From the NCBI GenBank assembly GCA_044238735.1, contig JBIICS010000037.1, positions 1-21,508 on the forward strand: 21,508 bases of DNA, given 5' to 3'. The position numbers and the translations under genes were made by a program. The notes beneath the pieces are model-generated. The model did not search any database, was not told the origin of the DNA, and worked only from the letters and a program-made list of their open reading frames with translations. Numbering within the stretch: the stretch's first letter is position 1; the number at the start of each line of letters is the position of its first letter. Origin of the DNA: JBIICS01 sp044238735. GTDB taxonomy: Bacteria > Bacteroidota > Bacteroidia > UBA4408. Positions 13,501-20,605 of this stretch are shown here, in pieces.

Positions 13501-16344
13501 TATTTAGAGGTCCCTGTAAGTTCAACTAATTTAATATTTAATTTACCACTTAACGGTAATACAAATGCTTTAACGGGCGCTAACGCTACTTTTAGTGGAT
13601 GTACTTTTCCAAATGCCTCCTATTATACTTACACTTGGAGTGGAACAGGTGCTCCCAGTTCATCAACTAACGAAACACAAGCCAGTTCAAGTTTGTTCTC
13701 TAATACTAATTTTACTGTAATTGCCAATGCTCCCGGTTGCAATGGCAGCGTAAGCTCTGTAAACTCGGTAACTGTTAATAATCCTACCACGGTTAGCGCT
13801 CTAAGCAACGGAGATTGTGTTTGGAGAGGCTCTGCAAGTAGCGATTGGAATACATCATCAAATTGGCTATTGTTTAACGGATCTGCTTTTTCGATACCAG
13901 CTTCCGCACCTTTAATTTCTTCTCCACCTAATATTATTATACCAGCTTCTAGTTCTATTTGTGGGATTTCAAATTTTCCAAGTATAAATAATGTTAGTAC
14001 TGCATTTTGTAATAACCTAATTATTGAATCAGGTGCCTCATTAACAATGGGTGGAACCAATGGTATGGACACATTGGGAATATTAAATGTTTCGGGTAGT
14101 TGGACAAACAACGGAACTTTTAACTGTGGTTTTAGTCGAGTTTCGTTCAACGGATCCGGCAATATTTCTATTAATGGAAATTCTACCTTTCATATTGTTA
14201 ATTTCAACAAGGGTTCAGGTACTTCAACCACTATAGATGTAAATGGAACTATTACACAATCATCCAATACCGCATATCTATATCTTCGAAATGGTTTATT
14301 GAGAATACAAAGTGGTGGCTCATGGATTAAAACTTCAGCAGGTCCAACAATAGGAGTAAATTCTGGAATTCATGTAAATGGGGGTACGTTTACTCTTAAC
14401 GGGGCGTCACTAACAAACAATGGTATTTTTAGAGTTAGCACTGGTACTGCAAATATTGGAAATGGATCTGGAAATTCGTTAGTTAATCAAAGCAACTCCA
14501 GTTTTATAATAGATGGAGCTGCTACTGTTAATATTGCCAGTAGGTTAGTGCATTCTGGGAGCGGTAGCAGTTTTAATCAGTCTGCGGGTACTTTAAATCT
14601 GTGTGTTAATACAAATACATCTAGCACGTTTGGGACCCTTGACATAACTGGTAATAGTAGTTTCAGTATGTCGGGCGGCACCATTAACATTATAAATCCT
14701 TCAACGGGTTCTCCTAAAAGCGATTACCGAAATTTAGCTACCACTGTAACTATAACAGGGGGTACTTTAAATATTGGAAATGCTAGCACTGCCTCTGGAA
14801 GCAATTTTAATATTGAAGGTTCAATGCCTAACTTAATAATTGATAATACCACAAATCCAAAAACAGCTACCATAACCAATACAAGTTCGGTTATTGGAAA
14901 TTTAACCAATAACTCTGGTTCTAACTTAATATTAAATGGGTCTAGTGCTTTTAGATTGTCTGTAAGCGGTAACTGGAACAACAATGGGACTTTTACACCA
15001 AATACCAATACCGTTAGTTTTAATGGATCATCAGCACAAAGTATTTCTGGAAATAATACTTTTTTTAGATTACTTGTTAATAATACATCTGCGGCTGGAA
15101 TAACTCTTAATAACAATGTAACCTGTTCTTCTTCATTAACCTTAACAAGTGGAATAATATCTACAGGAATAAATACTTTTCATTTAAATAATTCTCAGGC
15201 GGATAGTTTATTACACATTGTTGGTTCAGCTAGTTTTATAAATGGTAATTTAAGAAGAAGTATTTCTTCTAATACTTCAACCTATGCATTTCCAATAGGT
15301 GATGGTACCAGTGTTTCCAATTACAAAAAATGTGATTTAATTAACAGTAGTTTAAACGGCGTTAGTTTTATTGATGCCAGCGTTAGGAGCATTATAGAAT
15401 CTGGAGCGGAAAGCGATGCGTTTTTAGACACCGTAACTAAAGTTATTCAACTGGGTACACCATTAAGCGATTTTGTTTCTACCGCTGAGTGGAAACTAAC
15501 ACCAAATGCAACACCCTCTTCAGGTTCATCATATGGTGTTAATCTTTATGTGGCCAACACCGGCCTTACCAGTGCTGATGATAACCGATTTGCAGTTGTT
15601 AAGCGTAATGATAATTCTACTTCATATAATGATTGGAGTTCTTTTGAAACGAGTACAACTATTCCAAATAGTGGCCCTGGTCGAGTAGTTACAAATACAA
15701 ATATCGGAGACGGATTTGCTCAAAAAACAGGTTTTACTTCTTTTTCCAGATTTGGGATAGCTAAAGCTAAACGATTTACTTCGCCACTTCCAGTTCAACT
15801 GGTTAACTTTACTGCAGAAACTGAAAATAAAGTTGTATTACTAAATTGGATAACTTCCTCAGAAATTAATTGCGATTTTTTTACTGTAGAAAAATCAAAC
15901 GATGGTATTAATTACAATCTTCTAAATAATGTTAAAGGGTCTGGTAACACCAGTAATATTAGAAACTATGAATTGTATGATATGGAGCCATTTTCGGGAG
16001 TTTCTTATTACAAACTTACTCAAACTGATTTTGATGGAACTGTTCATGATTATGGAATAGCGAGTGTGAATTTTATTCCTAGAGAAAATTTCTCTATGTA
16101 TGTTTATCCTACCCTTGCCCGAAATATTAATCAAATAAAAATTAAATTAAGTGGAGAGGAAAATAGCAATGTATTGCTTGAATTGTTTGACGTAGTGGGT
16201 AAAAAATTCTATGCTAAAAAACACGTATTAATTTCAAATGAAATATATACGTTAAAAGAAGTTGGTAATTTACCTCCTGGTGTTTATTTTGTAAGTGCTA
16301 CGTGTAATAATGAACATAGTAATTATAAAATAGTAATTGATTAG
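10549..16344 (+). CDS. 1931-residue T9SS-exported mosaic surface protein, adhesin-like
   Basis: A giant exported protein with a hydrophilic start and a signal peptide ending at about A57 (VSAQTYYS). Approximate order: a beta-sandwich region (60-255); an NBR1/CARDB-like Ig domain (264-389, CPGETKTISVTIKNVGTQAW); two PKD/Ig-like repeats beginning SGPSSPC/SGPSSVC (393-556); a proprotein-convertase P domain (588-728, TLNITHTFTADLDITLIAPN and DGTWTLKVVDD); another Ig-like repeat (730-777); a LamG/concanavalin-like domain (811-1004, TIEFWVKPN and GDIDNIRVWSSARTAAEI); a further Ig-like unit; a Ser/Asn/Thr-rich beta-repeat stretch (1090 to about 1740, with NNGTFNCGFSRVSFNGSG and NNGTFTPNTNTVSFNGSS repeats); and the C-terminal PVQLVNFTAE region and T9SS type A sorting domain (1854-1931). 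No catalytic domain is evident, so adhesion or matrix binding is the likely role. It appears to be transcribed alone. Confidence 0.9.
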   Translation: MILNLEHINSNSISSNLLSVKSRFNNICSFFSKVQKFNALSFALIPAFLILLNSVSAQTYYSMSSGNYYQDFADMTNWTDNYAAGSGADNWKVAANASGSSVNNVAVFVSNTTGGVQRGTQSLIILATSTNTGATDLLLNFSGRTAGTLSFDWSKVVNTAQTSPRSSDLKIQYSIDGGSNFTDITGYTIPRIFNNSSAESGTLSSITLPAALNNQSTVVLRFFVWNNGQTGGSGNRPKWQLDNISVTSTAIALSAQILSVSANATAAWCPGETKTISVTIKNVGTQAWTDGGGRDFNIGVKWNTNGSNWNDYHVRVDAGNLAAGATATYNLTLTASNATVGPVYGTLLSAGTNRLTFDVVLEGDCWFGWNSGSCGPGNTAFTTGNITINSGSLPSPFTISGPSSPCVGTSQTYTATSAPGTETWTFPSGWTITGGQGTQTCVVTVGASTGNVNCSRSNSCGSLNSSNTIAVNPISLPSQPSAISGPSSVCLNSSNTFSIINTSGVSYAWTYSGAGTLTGSGSSVNLSASNSGSITVTPSNSCGNGTNRLLNIIVNSPPTSVNAGVDAAICAGSSAQLNGTANPPSGSFSVSTAPIGNIPNDDPIGYSSSLVVSNSGLNANQISSITLNITHTFTADLDITLIAPNGSFIDLTSDNGGSGDNFINTVFSTSGPSITTGSAPFTGTFSPEQPFSSLTGPADGTWTLKVVDDYVIDIGTLDNWRITFNPVYTLNYSWSPSTGLSASNIANPIASPTSNTTYTLTVSNNGCSSTDDVNISTRNIPAATVSNNGPVCIGSPVNLTASNLAPSLQVARFTNASGQLISSPSFNSTQNNHTIEFWVKPNKTIVLHPQTNSGISGPLTQPLTEYSLAINPVHGGDFTGGIGVSIGTNGVEVIQHGSAHYPVTLSQAVSISNSTFTHIAIVHSSNVPTLYINGQLIKTGLSSLRPTFPSCGVSGGTYGYFAGDIDNIRVWSSARTAAEISSNMYLEVPVSSTNLIFNLPLNGNTNALTGANATFSGCTFPNASYYTYTWSGTGAPSSSTNETQASSSLFSNTNFTVIANAPGCNGSVSSVNSVTVNNPTTVSALSNGDCVWRGSASSDWNTSSNWLLFNGSAFSIPASAPLISSPPNIIIPASSSICGISNFPSINNVSTAFCNNLIIESGASLTMGGTNGMDTLGILNVSGSWTNNGTFNCGFSRVSFNGSGNISINGNSTFHIVNFNKGSGTSTTIDVNGTITQSSNTAYLYLRNGLLRIQSGGSWIKTSAGPTIGVNSGIHVNGGTFTLNGASLTNNGIFRVSTGTANIGNGSGNSLVNQSNSSFIIDGAATVNIASRLVHSGSGSSFNQSAGTLNLCVNTNTSSTFGTLDITGNSSFSMSGGTINIINPSTGSPKSDYRNLATTVTITGGTLNIGNASTASGSNFNIEGSMPNLIIDNTTNPKTATITNTSSVIGNLTNNSGSNLILNGSSAFRLSVSGNWNNNGTFTPNTNTVSFNGSSAQSISGNNTFFRLLVNNTSAAGITLNNNVTCSSSLTLTSGIISTGINTFHLNNSQADSLLHIVGSASFINGNLRRSISSNTSTYAFPIGDGTSVSNYKKCDLINSSLNGVSFIDASVRSIIESGAESDAFLDTVTKVIQLGTPLSDFVSTAEWKLTPNATPSSGSSYGVNLYVANTGLTSADDNRFAVVKRNDNSTSYNDWSSFETSTTIPNSGPGRVVTNTNIGDGFAQKTGFTSFSRFGIAKAKRFTSPLPVQLVNFTAETENKVVLLNWITSSEINCDFFTVEKSNDGINYNLLNNVKGSGNTSNIRNYELYDMEPFSGVSYYKLTQTDFDGTVHDYGIASVNFIPRENFSMYVYPTLARNINQIKIKLSGEENSNVLLELFDVVGKKFYAKKHVLISNEIYTLKEVGNLPPGVYFVSATCNNEHSNYKIVID

Positions 16345-16475
16345 TTTTTTACAACTATAATATAGTTGACTTCATATTTTTTTTCACGACAAATTATTTT
16401 TCTAGATATATTTTTATATCCCCAACAAGCTAAATAGCTCCAATAACCGAAGTGTTTTGGCAATTATCTGATCAT
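16341..16475 (-). pseudogene. Broken 45-codon frame downstream of leader repeat copy 1
   Basis: An ATG at 16475 lies 25 bp beyond repeat copy 1, the same distance as the M28-like gene's ATG from copy 2. The frame reads M-I-R-stop, then continues open from a TTG for 40 residues (LPKHFGYWSYLACWGYKNIS and onward) to a TAA at 16343-16341. With a 3-base gap, the first codons align with the M28-like gene start: AGA-AAA-TTT there and AGA-TAA-TTG here, so an AAA to TAA change would explain the stop. It overlaps the stop of the large surface protein gene. It may be the wreck of a gene once driven by this leader, or a small gene starting at TTG; the remaining peptide matches nothing I know. Confidence 0.35.
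16352..16384 (+). terminator. Possible weak terminator of the surface protein gene
   Basis: A 7-bp stem CAACTAT/ATAGTTG (16352-16358 with 16362-16368) with a 3-base loop lies 7 bases after the stop codon, and a run of eight T (16377-16384) follows after an 8-base gap. The stem is AT-rich and the T-run is displaced, so the call is tentative. Confidence 0.4.
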
Positions 16476-16500
16476 ATTTCTTTTACTTAAACTTTTTTAA

Positions 16501-16644
16501 AAGGTTTAATCTTGCGGATAACTTTTATCGTTTGTCGGGCAAATTAAAATGTGCTGAAATCTGTTTTGGCTTGTGGTCCTGTTGCAGCTCATTTTATTTT
16601 GCTAAGGGTCGGGAGTTTGTCCTTCGTTTGTAGTCTGTTCAATT
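16501..16644 (-). repeat. Leader repeat, copy 1 (144 bp)
   Basis: Near-identical to 20252-20396 in the same orientation: three substitutions (for example T16512/G and C16579/G) and one 1-bp indel over about 145 bp. Read on the minus strand, copy 1 is followed after 25 bp by the ATG of a broken frame (16475). The 25-bp gap itself matches the corresponding gap of copy 2 at 18 positions. On the other side, 30 bases away, stands TAACGTTTTCGGA. No inverted ends, target duplication or transposase are seen in it, and neither strand carries a coding frame through it. It looks like a duplicated promoter/leader module now lacking a functional gene. Confidence 0.9.
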
Positions 16645-16947
16645 ATTAAAAGTTTGTTTAATAAGGTTCTAGTTAACGTTTTCGGACTTGGCTAAATAGG
16701 CGATTTTCATTTAAATCATATTTGGAGAGCCAAATTTTGATTGACTCAAATGTATTTAAACAGTATTAAAGCTTCACTTTTACTAAATCAGTGATAGTGG
16801 ATGCACTTCTTTTTTATCGTGGTATTGATATTGACTTATTTCAGTTGCAGCAGAAAAGCTAATGTCGGATTAAAGGATTGAGCATTTAAAAAATTTGGCA
16901 AAAAAATGTTCATTGCTAAAGTGGTATTTCTAAAGAATACATGCATA
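16645..16947. other. Spacer between leader repeat copy 1 and the amidohydrolase gene
   Basis: It contains the motif TAACGTTTTCGGA (from 16674), also found 30 bp beyond repeat copy 2, and an inverted pair TTGGCT/AGCCAA (about 16688-16693 and 16728-16733). The closing palindromic half seen beside copy 2 is not recognisable here. Around 16797-16865 a short frame (VDALLFYRGIDIDLFQLQQK) looks faintly coding but is closed by stops on both sides. No gene is supported. Confidence 0.5.
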
Positions 16948-18507
16948 TTATTTCTTCACAAATTTTTGACTGTAATAAGTATGCCCGTCATGGGCTAAGA
17001 TATAATAGATTCCTGAAGGTATAGACTCAGTAGATAATTGCTTAACAAATGCTGATTTGAGTATGATTTGCCCCAATTGATTGATTAGCCATATCTCACC
17101 TTTACCATTTTCCGGCAGTCCATTTATGTTCAATATTGTTTGTGCAGGGTTGGGGCTAATAACTAATGTTTCTTCATCTGCATGAATTTCATTGTTACCA
17201 ACTGTATTATTGCAAGCCAAATTTGAAAGTAAAATTTGAAGACATGAAGAAGAGTAATAACTCCCATTCCCGATAACCCCATAAATAGCTTGTGTATTGC
17301 TGATATTCAATAACGGATTTTGATTCAATATTACTAAGTCAGCACGTTTGCCAATAGTTATTGTACCAGCATTGTTGCCGAAGCCACACTCTTGTAAAAA
17401 TTGATAAGGTTTTGCCGTAGCTAATGTCAATGCCTGATGTGGACTTAATCCAGCTTCAACATAAATTTCCAGTTCACGATGAACGGCAAACCCAGCCACT
17501 GAATAAGGAGTGATGTTGTCTGTGCCAAGCATAAGTTTTGCATTATTTTGATAAAGGCGTTTTAGTAGTTTTTTGTATTCATTAACATTAGAAAACTGCT
17601 GAGGATTTGATGTAGTGTTTCGCCAATTATTCAATAATGACGATGGACAAGCATACTGAACATAAGAGGGTTCATTAGCTCTGATGGAATCCATGTGTTC
17701 TTTGTTCCATCTTACAATCAGTGTCGGGCAATTCCACTTGCCTTTTGAGATCGTGCTATCTTCTAATGCCTGCTCAATTGGGTCAAGCGTGTCGTTTGGA
17801 AGATAACCCCATAAATGTTCAATACACTTTTGATTTGAATTGATGATGTTGGCAGCACCAATCCAATCATTACCATGTCCTTTAATAAATTTTCCACTTG
17901 TAACTGCATGATTTTGAATAGCGTTAAAAACACCATTAGTTAGATAGGTATATGTTTTGTAAAAATCATAACCGATAGCATCCTGACTTTGCAAACTTGC
18001 ATTTGCCTGTGTTTGATTTTGAATGGCAGGAGGGTTAAAAAACGGATGCCCCATATAATTCATTATAGGTCCAGATGTATAAATTCGAGGAGATGAAATT
18101 TTGTTTGAGTACATTGAAACCTGCCCAGCATTGATGCTGTCACGAAAAGTTATATGCCAAGGCTCACCGTGCATATTGCATACAGTAGTTACACCATTTG
18201 CTAATTCTAAAATGGCGTCATTGCGTTGTAGTAAATGAGCATGCATATCACATAAGCCTGGAATAAGATATTTACCGCTTCCATTGATTACATGTGCTGT
18301 TGAAGGAATTGAAACCAAATTGGTATCGCTAATTTGTGTAATGACTTTATTTTGAATGATAACGGTTTTATTATTCAAAACTGTAAGGGTGTCCGTCATT
18401 GGAATTACAGTAATGTTTTTAATTGCAATGATACTTGAATCTATCAAACATTGAGCTTGAAGATTTATCGAAGCAATTATAAGTAGTAAGGAGTAAAATA
18501 ACTTCAT
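16948..18507 (-). CDS. T9SS-exported amidohydrolase-family metal hydrolase
   Basis: A 519-residue protein with a signal peptide ending near LQAQ (residue 19) and a C-terminal T9SS sorting domain (about 447-519, starting VISPNPAQT, ending SQKFVKK). Between lies an imidazolonepropionase/prolidase-like amidohydrolase: a split beta-sandwich at both ends (VINGSGKYLIPGL and GTITIGKRADLVIL) around a TIM barrel. Metal-site candidates are H89 and H91 (DMHAH), K184 as a possible carboxylated lysine, H211, H231 (CIEHLWGY) and D330 (LGTDN). The family hydrolyses amide or related C-N bonds; exported relatives often cleave dipeptides or cyclic amides, but the substrate here is unknown. It begins 6 bp after the M28-like gene and is certainly co-transcribed with it. 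Lipidation is not indicated. Confidence 0.9.
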   Translation of the reverse strand: MKLFYSLLLIIASINLQAQCLIDSSIIAIKNITVIPMTDTLTVLNNKTVIIQNKVITQISDTNLVSIPSTAHVINGSGKYLIPGLCDMHAHLLQRNDAILELANGVTTVCNMHGEPWHITFRDSINAGQVSMYSNKISSPRIYTSGPIMNYMGHPFFNPPAIQNQTQANASLQSQDAIGYDFYKTYTYLTNGVFNAIQNHAVTSGKFIKGHGNDWIGAANIINSNQKCIEHLWGYLPNDTLDPIEQALEDSTISKGKWNCPTLIVRWNKEHMDSIRANEPSYVQYACPSSLLNNWRNTTSNPQQFSNVNEYKKLLKRLYQNNAKLMLGTDNITPYSVAGFAVHRELEIYVEAGLSPHQALTLATAKPYQFLQECGFGNNAGTITIGKRADLVILNQNPLLNISNTQAIYGVIGNGSYYSSSCLQILLSNLACNNTVGNNEIHADEETLVISPNPAQTILNINGLPENGKGEIWLINQLGQIILKSAFVKQLSTESIPSGIYYILAHDGHTYYSQKFVKK

Positions 18508-18513
18508 GTTGAA

Positions 18514-20226
18514 TTAGTTTTTGATTAAACGATTTACAGCTATATTGCTACCACTGTTGTCTGTTACAATAAGCAGATACATCCCATTTGGTAGCAAGGA
18601 TGTTTGAATTACCTCGGCATCAGAAGAACCAATGTTTCCCTGTTTCATTTCAATACCCGCTAAATTGATGATGCGATAAGTTCCTTTAAAATCAGGCTTT
18701 AAACCTTGAATCGTTACAAAGGTGTTTGATGGATTCGTAAATATCTTTAGTCCCTTTTCCTCAAAACTTGGAATACCTGTAATGTTTGGCATGTTCCATA
18801 TCATGCGAATAACAGTTCGGGTAATTTTATTCATGCTCGCAGTATCTAACTTATCGGTGCTATCGGCTGCTGCCATATACCAAACAGGTGTAGAAAGATG
18901 AGCTACAATAGGAATACCTGCATCATAAAAGGCATGGCTGTCCCCAATAGGAGAGGGACCATTTAAAGTTGGTGGGGCTACATAGGTTCTTCTTAAATCT
19001 TCTTGCTGCACAAACTGATACAAAGAGCTTCTTAAACTTAAAGTGTCGGATGTGTAAAACCATCTGGGTTCTGGTCTGTTTAGGGTTATCAAATTTCCAT
19101 TTAAAACCCTGCCTTCTAACGATGGTGTTTCTAGTGTAAAACATAAAAGGGTTTGATTAATAATACTTGGCGTGTTATCTACAAAAAACTCCGAACCTAC
19201 ACTTTGCTTTAAGTGTGCAGCATCCCATAAAAAAACCATATTGTAAGGTCGTTGCGATAGTGGTACTTGCGACCAATATTTAGCTTGCGCAGCTACTAAA
19301 GAAATGCCTGCTGCATCCTCTGTGGCGCCATAAAATTGGCCATCGTGATGTGAGTTAAAAACAATGTATTGCGAAGAGTTGCCGGGCAAAACGCCATAAA
19401 CATTTTTTGTATTAACAGGATTATCTTGCGTATTAAATTGTACTGATAAAGTTGAATTAGGGTCATTATTTAAAGCAGTATTTAGAAGTTGCCCATTGTT
19501 ACGACTCATCCAAAAGCAAGGTATGTCATATATACTGTCAGTTCTAGAATACAAGCCCCAAAGTTTGTCGGTATTGTAAAAATTATTTAAGACACAAATA
19601 ACCGCCTTGGGTTGGTGCGATAGAATTTGACTGATAATTACACCAGCCGCATTGGAGCGGTGCGGAATGGGTTGCGGGTGTATGGTGTTATTAATATTGT
19701 TATCAGGGTCATATGTATAAACTACATTAGGCTGAAATGCAGCAGGCGCAAATGGGTCAAGTTTGTAATTTACAATCACAATTTTACCGGTAACGGAGTT
19801 TAAAGCCGTAGTGCTGTCAAAACGAATAAAAGAACCCGTTAGAGTATCAGACCAATCAACAAACAATTGAGGGAATATACTTAAGGTTTGGGTTCCTGAA
19901 TTAGATGTTATTTTCAGATTGCATGAATTAACCTGCCAGCTTTTAATGGGAATGGATTGGGTGGTAATACTTTGAAGTCCGAAACTTGAAAAAAGAGATT
20001 GACCATAGTTTTCCACCCATATGTCAGCTGGAGAACCTGCATTTCTGAGTCCCTGTCTTACTATGGTGTCCACCATTTGGTAATAAAAGTTGGTGTTGGG
20101 AATAGCTGATGAGTAAGGTATTTGTTGAGCATAACTCCTTGTCATAAAAGTAGTCAACAATAAAATTATGGATTGCAGTCTAATTTGCATAAAGACCCGC
20201 AGCATTTTCTTTAAAAATTTTCTCAT
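18514..20226 (-). CDS. T9SS-exported M28-like peptidase with altered active site
   Basis: A 570-residue protein: signal sequence (core about 18-33, cleavage near YAQ), a beta/PA-like insert (about 140-240), an M28 zinc-aminopeptidase-like domain (about 275-475), and a T9SS sorting domain (491-570, KIFTNPSNTFVTIQG). The M28 fold is recognised from YIVFNSHHDGQFYGATEDAAG (H293 and D295 as first ligands), FLWDAAHLKQSVGSEFF, LETPSLEG and GDSHAFYDAGIPIVAHLSTP. Several key residues differ from the usual M28 pattern: the bridging Asp of GAxDNxxG aligns with E303, the catalytic Glu-Glu pair aligns with A337-H338, and the last His ligand (YH before xxxD) is replaced in WYMAAAD by M451. It may be an inactive or unusual member. 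ATGs at codons 8 and 13 are alternative starts. Leader repeat copy 2 lies directly upstream. Confidence 0.85.
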   Translation of the reverse strand: MRKFLKKMLRVFMQIRLQSIILLLTTFMTRSYAQQIPYSSAIPNTNFYYQMVDTIVRQGLRNAGSPADIWVENYGQSLFSSFGLQSITTQSIPIKSWQVNSCNLKITSNSGTQTLSIFPQLFVDWSDTLTGSFIRFDSTTALNSVTGKIVIVNYKLDPFAPAAFQPNVVYTYDPDNNINNTIHPQPIPHRSNAAGVIISQILSHQPKAVICVLNNFYNTDKLWGLYSRTDSIYDIPCFWMSRNNGQLLNTALNNDPNSTLSVQFNTQDNPVNTKNVYGVLPGNSSQYIVFNSHHDGQFYGATEDAAGISLVAAQAKYWSQVPLSQRPYNMVFLWDAAHLKQSVGSEFFVDNTPSIINQTLLCFTLETPSLEGRVLNGNLITLNRPEPRWFYTSDTLSLRSSLYQFVQQEDLRRTYVAPPTLNGPSPIGDSHAFYDAGIPIVAHLSTPVWYMAAADSTDKLDTASMNKITRTVIRMIWNMPNITGIPSFEEKGLKIFTNPSNTFVTIQGLKPDFKGTYRIINLAGIEMKQGNIGSSDAEVIQTSLLPNGMYLLIVTDNSGSNIAVNRLIKN

Positions 20227-20251
20227 GTTGCTTTGACTGAAATTTTGTTAG

Positions 20252-20396
20252 AAGGTTTAATCGTGCGGATAACTTTTATCGTTTGTCGGGCAAATTAAAA
20301 TGTGCTGAAATCTGTTTTGGCTTGTGGTCGTGTTGCAGCTCATTTTATTTTGCTAAGGGTCGGGAGTTTGTCCTTCGTTTTGAAGTCTGTTCAATT
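20252..20396 (-). repeat. Leader repeat, copy 2 (145 bp), immediately upstream of the M28-like gene
   Basis: Same sequence and orientation as copy 1, offset by 3751 bp. On the minus strand its end lies 25 bp before the ATG of the M28-like gene, so it should contain the promoter and most of the 5' leader of the two-gene operon. I find no exact TAnnTTTG element in it. The motif TAACGTTTTGCGGA begins 30 bases from its other end. Confidence 0.92.
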
Positions 20397-20425
20397 GTTT
20401 TAGAGTCGTCCAATGGGGTTGCCAC

Positions 20426-20566
20426 TAACGTTTTGCGGATTTGATTTCGGGTGGGCTTTTTAGCACTAAAATTGATACAAAGCACGAAACTTCAAATATA
20501 GCAAAAAGCGTCAGACGAAGCACTGCACCCCGCCTGACGCAAAACCGCTGTTACCAGCTGGCGTTA
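20426..20566 (-). repeat. Imperfect palindrome resembling an integron attC site
   Basis: TAAC-G-TTTTGCG (20426-20437) can pair with CGCAAAA-CCGCT-GTTA (20538-20553). Inside lies a second inverted pair, GCGTCAG (20508-20514) with CTGACGC (20534-20540), and a second GTTA (GCGTTA) closes the region at 20561-20566. The size (128-141 bp), terminal TAACG/GTTA boxes and position between two genes recall attC sites, and on the minus strand it falls after one gene and before the next. The core box GTTAGTG does not fully meet the GTTRRRY consensus, and no integron integrase is in the window. It may simply be a folded repeat. Confidence 0.4.
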
Positions 20567-20605
20567 TTTCATCATACTTTTACCTTGAAATCAAATTTAT
20601 ATTGG

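Noticed and set aside
13629..14162. A 177-codon minus-strand frame and similar ones within the large surface protein
   Set aside because: Antisense shadows of a Ser/Asn/Thr-rich coding region; they have no credible protein features.
16797..16865. Short frame VDALLFYRGIDIDLFQLQQK in the spacer
   Set aside because: It faintly resembles coding sequence but is closed by stops on both sides and has no recognisable family.
16501..20396. Composite transposon with insertion sequences at both ends
   Set aside because: The 145-bp repeats have no transposase frame, no terminal inverted repeats and no recognisable target duplication.
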